Position numbers and translations under genes: made by a program. Source: Gemmatimonadales bacterium (GTDB lineage Bacteria; Gemmatimonadota; Gemmatimonadetes; Gemmatimonadales; GWC2-71-9). From it: a stretch of DNA of 10,388 nucleotides. The stretch spans positions 1 to 10,388 of the forward strand of contig JACCSZ010000111.1 of NCBI GenBank assembly GCA_013812695.1, read 5' to 3'. The notes beneath the pieces are model-generated. The model was given only the letters and a program-made list of their open reading frames with translations, made no database searches and was not told the DNA's origin. This document shows positions 6,308-10,388 of this stretch, piece by piece; position 1 is the first letter of the stretch; each line of letters begins with the position of its first letter.

Positions 6308-6336
6308 TGCAACCTTTGCCATCTTTCTGTAACGAT
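6308..6336 (+). promoter_or_regulatory. Promoter candidate for the SusCD pair, sharing TGCAACCTTT with the sigma promoter
   Basis: TGCAACCTTT at 6308-6317 repeats exactly the -35-like element in front of the ECF sigma gene. A CGAT sits at 6333-6336, again downstream, but here with a 19-base spacer rather than 16. It would start transcription near 6344, just before the ribosome site at 6350. The spacer difference is a real weakness. TTGCCA at 6316-6321 is a fair -35 for the housekeeping sigma factor, but no matching -10 is visible at 16-18 bases. Confidence 0.38.
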
Positions 6337-6349
6337 TCGCTTCATCCCC

Positions 6350-6355
6350 GGAGGT
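6350..6355 (+). promoter_or_regulatory. Ribosome binding site deciding the SusC-like start
   Basis: GGAGGT, the best Shine-Dalgarno in the window, lies 4 nt before the ATG at 6360. The in-frame GTG at 6354 overlaps the site and cannot be the main start. Confidence 0.7.
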
Positions 6356-6359
6356 GCCA

Positions 6360-9308
6360 ATGCCACATCGCGTGTTGGGGTTGTTGGCTGCACTCGCTGT
6401 CCTCGGTGTCCCAGCCGCGGCGCAGGTCCGCGAGGTCACCGGCAGGGTCACCAGCACCCAGACCGACCAGGGGGTCGCCGAAGCGCTGATTGCCGTCGAG
6501 GGAACCGGGATCGCCACGCGGTCGGCGACCGATGGTCGCTTTGTAGTCAACATTCCGGACGGAGATCAGACGCTGACGGTCAGTGCGATCGGCTTCAAGC
6601 GAGACTCGCTGGTGGTCCCGGCTACGAACAATACGGTGACCGTTACCCTGGAACCCGACCCCTTCAAGCTCCAGGAGGTCGTGGTCACCGGACAGTCCAC
6701 CGGGATCGAGAAGCAGAACCTCCCCAACGCGGTGGCGACCGTGGGGGCGGACGAGCTCACCCGAGCCCCCACCGGCACGCTGGAGAGCGCGCTCCAGGGC
6801 AAGATCCCCGGCGCGCTGATCCAGGCGAACTCGGGCGCGCCAGGCGGCGGCATCCAGGTCAACCTGCGCGGCGTGTCCACCATCACTGCCGGCGCCGAGC
6901 CGCTGTTTGTGGTGGACGGCATCGTGGTGAGCAACGAGGCGATCCCCAACGGTGCCAACGCCGTGACCGGCGCCCAGTCCGGCGGCAACCCCCAGAACCA
7001 GGACAACCCGACCAGCCGCATCGCCGACCTCAATCCCGAGGACATCGAGCGGATCGAAGTGCTCAAAGGCGGCTCGGCGGCGGCGATCTACGGCTCGAAG
7101 GCGACCAACGGCGTCATCATCATCACTACCAAGCGGGGCCAGCAGGGCAAGCCCCAGTTCAACATCACCCAGCGGCTGGGGACCTTCTGGCGGGCCAACC
7201 AATTGGGCTCGCGCACCTTCGCGACCTTGGCGGACGCGCAGGCGGCGTTCAATCCGGACACCACGGTGGAGCGGCTGTTCAATCAGGCCGGGGGGCAGGT
7301 CTTCGACAACGAAGACTTTCTCTACGGCCGGAACGACCTCTCCTACGAGACCTCAGCCAGCGTGAACGGCGGGACCGAGCTGACCAGATACTTCATCTCC
7401 GGTCTGGTCAAGAACGACGAGGGGATAGCGACCAATACCGGCTACAAGAAGCAGTCGTTCCGCGCGAATCTGGATCAGAGCTTGGGGAGCTGGCTCTTGC
7501 TCTCCGCCAACGCCAACGTGACCCACAGCCGGTCGCGGCGCGGCCTCTCCAACAACGACAACGCCTCGACCAGCCCCTATGTGGTATTCCCCTTCACGCC
7601 CAACTTCGTCGACCTGCGCGCGGGGGACTCGATTCCCGAGGACCAGCTGATCGCGGCCGACTTCCCGCTGAACCCATTTTCGCTGAGCAATCCGCTGCAG
7701 ACGTTCAGCTTCCTGAAGAACGAAGAGGATACCTGGCGGACCTTGGGGACGGTCACCGCGCGGGCCACGCTGCTGAGCAGGCCCAAGCATACCTGGCAGC
7801 TCATCACCATCGGCGGGGTGGACTACTTCGAGCAGGACAACAACTTCGTCTCGCCGCCCGAGCTCGAGTTCGAGCCCAACGACGGGCAGGCGGGCACCGT
7901 CGTGCTGAGCAAGGCGAGCAACCTGAATCTCAACCTCGCGGTCAACAGCAACTACACGTTCATCCCGGCCTCGGGCGCGGTGCAGTCGACCTTCTCCGCC
8001 GGGGTGCAGTATGAGGACCGCGACCTGGACGCTACCCGGATCCTGGCGCGGAGCCTCCTGAGCGGGCAGGAGAACCCGGATCAGGCCACCAGCGTCACGC
8101 CGTTCCAGGACGATCGGCTGGTGCGGGACCTGGGGGTCTACGGACAGGAAGAGCTGCTGCTGCTCGACCGCCGGCTGCTGCTCACCGCGGGGCTGCGGGC
8201 TGACAAGACCAGCAGCAACGGGAGTACTGGGAAGTTCTTCTTCTACCCCAAGGCGGCTGCCTCCTATCGCTTGATCCGGCCGCTCGGGGGGGTGGACGAG
8301 ATCAAGTTCCGGGGGGCGTTCGGCCAGACCGGCAACCAGCCGTTGTTCGGCGCCAAGTTCAGTCCCGACACGACCGGGACCATCGGCGGGATCTTCGGGG
8401 TGATACCGGGCAATCGCGCGGGTGACGCTCTGATTCGGCCGGAGCGTCAGAGCGAGTTCGAGGCCGGCTTCGACGCCCAGCTCGCCAACGGGCGGGCGGA
8501 GCTGAACTTCTCGGTCTACCAGCGCACGATCAGCGACTTGATCCTGGAGCAGACCATCGCACCGAGCATTGGGCAGGAGACCCGCATCTTCAGCTCCGAC
8601 AGCAAGCTGCGAAACCGGGGCGTGGAGGTCGCCCTCTCGGTGTCGCCGGTGCAGACCCGGGACGTGAATTGGCTCTTCCGGACGACCTTTTTCCTCAACC
8701 GGAGCAAGATCGACACCCTCGACGTCCCCGCGTTCGAGACCGGAGGGTTCGGAACCTCTCTGGGGGCGTTCTTCATCCAGCAAGGGGCGTCGGCCACCCA
8801 GATCGTCGGGAACGAAGGGGTAGTGGGCGACGCCAATCCGGATTTTCAGGCGACGTTCTCCAACGACGTGACCTGGAAGAGTCTGAGCCTCGGCTTCCTG
8901 TTCGACTGGAAGCAGGGCGGCGACATCGTCAACCTCACCGAGTTCCTCTACGATGCCGGGCAGAACAGTGTCGACTTCGTCGGGGCCGGCGAAGCCCGGG
9001 TGGCCGCCTTCAACGATCCGGTCAATCCTCAGACCCAGGTGTACGTCCAGGACGGCTCCTACCTCAAGCTGCGCGAGGTCACCCTGGCCTACAACCTGGC
9101 GGACAACCTCACCCGGCGCCTGTTCGGGGGGAATGCGCGGTACGCCCGCCTGTCGGTGAGCGCTCGTAACCTGCTTCGCTTCACCGGGTATCGCGGCCTG
9201 GATCCCGAAGTCAGCAATTTCGGCAACCAGGCGATCATCCGGAACATCGACGTGGCGCCGTTCCCGCCGAGCAAGAGCTTTTTCTTCGCTGTCGACCTGG
9301 GCTTCTGA
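6360..9308 (+). CDS. SusC/RagA-type TonB-dependent outer-membrane transporter
   Basis: A 982-residue outer-membrane beta-barrel that, powered by TonB-ExbBD, imports large or complex nutrients together with its SusD-like lid. Order of parts: signal peptide at about 1-21 (LLAALAVLGVPAAA, then Q); a carboxypeptidase-regulatory-like beta domain at about 25-98 (VTGRVTSTQ...FVVNIPDG...LTVSAIGFK), typical of SusC proteins; a linker with LQEVVVTGQ, a TonB-box-like and family-diagnostic segment; a plug at about 115-258 with LQGKIPGALI, GIQVNLRGVST, LFVVDGIVV and EDIERIEVLKGGSAAAIYGS; and a barrel to the end. The C-terminus FFFAVDLGF ends in Phe, the usual BAM insertion signal. There is no STN (FecA-like) signalling domain. 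The plug has a Gly/Asn/Gln-rich loop after VVDGIVVSN (about residues 191-220). The SusD-like gene follows at once. The substrate cannot be read from the sequence; RagAB relatives take up peptides, SusCD relatives glycans. Confidence 0.96.
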   Translation: MPHRVLGLLAALAVLGVPAAAQVREVTGRVTSTQTDQGVAEALIAVEGTGIATRSATDGRFVVNIPDGDQTLTVSAIGFKRDSLVVPATNNTVTVTLEPDPFKLQEVVVTGQSTGIEKQNLPNAVATVGADELTRAPTGTLESALQGKIPGALIQANSGAPGGGIQVNLRGVSTITAGAEPLFVVDGIVVSNEAIPNGANAVTGAQSGGNPQNQDNPTSRIADLNPEDIERIEVLKGGSAAAIYGSKATNGVIIITTKRGQQGKPQFNITQRLGTFWRANQLGSRTFATLADAQAAFNPDTTVERLFNQAGGQVFDNEDFLYGRNDLSYETSASVNGGTELTRYFISGLVKNDEGIATNTGYKKQSFRANLDQSLGSWLLLSANANVTHSRSRRGLSNNDNASTSPYVVFPFTPNFVDLRAGDSIPEDQLIAADFPLNPFSLSNPLQTFSFLKNEEDTWRTLGTVTARATLLSRPKHTWQLITIGGVDYFEQDNNFVSPPELEFEPNDGQAGTVVLSKASNLNLNLAVNSNYTFIPASGAVQSTFSAGVQYEDRDLDATRILARSLLSGQENPDQATSVTPFQDDRLVRDLGVYGQEELLLLDRRLLLTAGLRADKTSSNGSTGKFFFYPKAAASYRLIRPLGGVDEIKFRGAFGQTGNQPLFGAKFSPDTTGTIGGIFGVIPGNRAGDALIRPERQSEFEAGFDAQLANGRAELNFSVYQRTISDLILEQTIAPSIGQETRIFSSDSKLRNRGVEVALSVSPVQTRDVNWLFRTTFFLNRSKIDTLDVPAFETGGFGTSLGAFFIQQGASATQIVGNEGVVGDANPDFQATFSNDVTWKSLSLGFLFDWKQGGDIVNLTEFLYDAGQNSVDFVGAGEARVAAFNDPVNPQTQVYVQDGSYLKLREVTLAYNLADNLTRRLFGGNARYARLSVSARNLLRFTGYRGLDPEVSNFGNQAIIRNIDVAPFPPSKSFFFAVDLGF

Positions 9309-9312
9309 CCAT

Positions 9313-9317
9313 GAGGA
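9313..9317 (+). promoter_or_regulatory. Ribosome binding site deciding the SusD-like start
   Basis: GAGGA lies 5 nt before the ATG at 9323 and overlaps an earlier in-frame ATG at 9311. The earlier ATG has no comparable site of its own, so 9323 is preferred. Confidence 0.5.
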
Positions 9318-9322
9318 CGACC

Positions 9323-10388
9323 ATGAGACTCCGGCAACTGGCGCTCCTGGCTGTGTTCCTCGGCGCGGGAGCTTGCGGCTTCGACCTGAACACCAACCCC
9401 AACAGTCCGGACCCGATTGGGTCGAACCCGTCGCGGGGGCAGGTCTCCGCCGCGGCCAACGGGATGCTGATCGCCATCCGGCAAGACGTGCAGGACTTCG
9501 CGCTCGACGGGGGGGTCCTCGGACGGGAGGTGCTCCGAATCGACCCAGCGGACCCCCGCTTCGTCACCGAGCTGCTCATCAGCGCGCTCGATGCCGGCGG
9601 CGACGCCTTCGGGGGCGACCACTGGTTCGACCAGTATACCGCGATCCGGGGCGGGAATCTGTTACTCGCCGCCCTGCCGACCGCGGAGGCCCTGACCGTC
9701 GCCGAACAGAGCGCCGCCGCAGGCTTCGTGCGGACGATTCAGGCGTACAGCTTTCTGATGGTCCTCACCACCCACACCCAGGACTCGATTCCGGTAGACA
9801 TCTCGACCGACATCACCGCGCCACCCGCGCCGTTCGTCAGCAACGCGGCGGCGTTCGACCGCGTTGTCAGTCTCCTGGACCAGGCCCGGACCGACCTGCA
9901 GGCGGGGGGCGCCGCGTTCCCGTTCGCCCTGCCGTCAGGCTTCGCCGGGTTCGATACCCCGGCCACGTTCCTGCAGTTCAACCGCGGGCTCCGGGCTCGG
10001 GTGGCGGCCTATCGAGCGGATTGGAGCGGGGTGCTCGCCGCCCTGACGGAGTCCTTCCCCGATGCAGCGGCGCCGCTGGATCGGGGCGTCTACATGAACT
10101 ACGGAACCGGCGCGGGCGATTTCGCCAACCCGCTGTCGCAGGATCCGCAGGCCGGCGAGAATTTCGCCCACCAGCAACTGGACACGCTCGCCCAGTTGCA
10201 GACCGACGGGGTGACCCAGGACCGACGCCTGATGACCAAAACAGTGGTCCGCGCCTCGACTACCTCCAGCGGGTTCTCCTCGGAGCTCGGCTGGATCCGG
10301 TATCCGAGCCCGAGCTCGCCGATCCCGTTCATCAAGAATGAGGAGCTGATCCTCCTCCGGGCGGAAGCCAGCATCAACCTCAACGACC
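9323..10388 (+). CDS. SusD/RagB-type substrate-binding outer-membrane lipoprotein (partial, C-terminus cut)
   Basis: The open frame runs off the right edge with 355 codons visible; full-length SusD-like proteins usually have about 450-600 residues. It should be a surface lipoprotein that caps the SusC-like barrel encoded just upstream and captures its substrate. The N-terminus is a short lipoprotein signal (LRQLALLAVFLGAGAC, Cys18). SusD-like features are the TPR-rich helical body, FNRGLRARVAAYRADW at 219-234, corresponding to the conserved 'A...L.ARV.....W' helix, and PIPFIKNEELILLRAEA at 333-349, the family's strongest C-terminal block ('P..F....E..L..AEA'). An ATG at 9311 would add MRTT, but GAGGA before 9323 favours the later start. 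It lies 14 nt after the SusC-like stop, so the two are one transcriptional unit. The bound substrate cannot be predicted. Confidence 0.93.
   Translation, partial: MRLRQLALLAVFLGAGACGFDLNTNPNSPDPIGSNPSRGQVSAAANGMLIAIRQDVQDFALDGGVLGREVLRIDPADPRFVTELLISALDAGGDAFGGDHWFDQYTAIRGGNLLLAALPTAEALTVAEQSAAAGFVRTIQAYSFLMVLTTHTQDSIPVDISTDITAPPAPFVSNAAAFDRVVSLLDQARTDLQAGGAAFPFALPSGFAGFDTPATFLQFNRGLRARVAAYRADWSGVLAALTESFPDAAAPLDRGVYMNYGTGAGDFANPLSQDPQAGENFAHQQLDTLAQLQTDGVTQDRRLMTKTVVRASTTSSGFSSELGWIRYPSPSSPIPFIKNEELILLRAEASINLND

Larger units (their letters stand above)
6253..6359 (+). promoter_or_regulatory. Intergenic region between hutI and the SusC-like gene
   Basis: 107 bases between the hutI stop and the SusC-like ATG. 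I see no hairpin followed by a T-run that would end the hut transcript; the only inverted pairing (CGCA...TGCG near 6271-6291) is four base pairs. The region is less GC-rich in 6301-6345, where the promoter candidate lies. Read-through from hutI into the SusCD pair is therefore possible alongside a separate promoter. Confidence 0.5.

Noticed and set aside
5167..6393. 408-codon minus-strand frame opposite hutI and extending into the SusC-like start
   Set aside because: Arg/Gly/Ala-rich antisense translation with no motifs, whereas hutI has all its metal ligands in the sense frame.
6287..8014. 575-codon plus-strand frame overlapping the SusC-like gene
   Set aside because: It is an alternate frame of an unmistakable SusC-like gene, with low-complexity Arg/Gln/Gly composition and no ribosome site.
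7353..8783. 476-codon minus-strand frame opposite the SusC-like gene
   Set aside because: An antisense shadow with biased composition and no family features, inside a secure gene.

Overview
The window suggests a GC-rich, diderm, heterotrophic bacterium, most likely Gemmatimonadota. This is inferred from the combination of features and not from a marker gene. The features are: a SusC/SusD-type outer-membrane pair with strongly GC-biased codon use (not Bacteroidota-like); an ECF sigma/anti-sigma pair whose anti-sigma ends in a helical domain (ERVLVEGRGRLDTATVRVLE) of a kind I associate with this phylum; a DUF885-type lipoprotein; frequent GTG starts; and some starts with no Shine-Dalgarno. Every gene fits a recognised family.

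Layout. (1) Positions 1-1382, minus strand, are a stress-signalling operon in the order ECF sigma factor, membrane-anchored zinc-finger anti-sigma factor, and the first 37 codons of a secreted protein cut by the left edge (probably DUF4097-like). (2) Positions 1383-1548 are a divergent intergenic region. It holds an ECF-type promoter candidate facing the sigma gene and an 8-bp tandem repeat (GACGGAAG) with a degenerate inverted copy, which together can form a long imperfect hairpin. A possible leaderless promoter faces hutU. (3) Positions 1549-6252, plus strand, are a histidine-degradation operon: urocanase (hutU), a DUF885 zincin-like lipoprotein, and imidazolonepropionase (hutI), packed with gaps of 26 and 4 nt. 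(4) Positions 6253-6359 are a promoter region that repeats the 10-mer TGCAACCTTT found upstream of the sigma gene. (5) Positions 6360-10388 hold a SusC/RagA-type TonB-dependent transporter and a SusD/RagB-type lipoprotein that runs off the right edge. No open reading frame with a stop covers the SusD gene, so a stop-to-stop scan misses it.

How the genes may work together. HutU and HutI carry out steps 2 and 3 of histidine breakdown (urocanate to imidazolonepropionate to N-formimino-L-glutamate). HutH and the last step (HutG or HutF) are not in the window. The lipoprotein with a HEAFPGH motif sits inside the hut operon, and a SusCD pair follows it. One reading is a peptide-scavenging locus: the SusCD pair imports oligopeptides, the lipoprotein trims them, and the Hut enzymes burn the released histidine. 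That is inference. The shared promoter element raises the further possibility that the divergent ECF sigma factor controls the SusCD pair as well as itself. I found no tRNA, rRNA, CRISPR array, insertion sequence, phage gene or convincing terminator.
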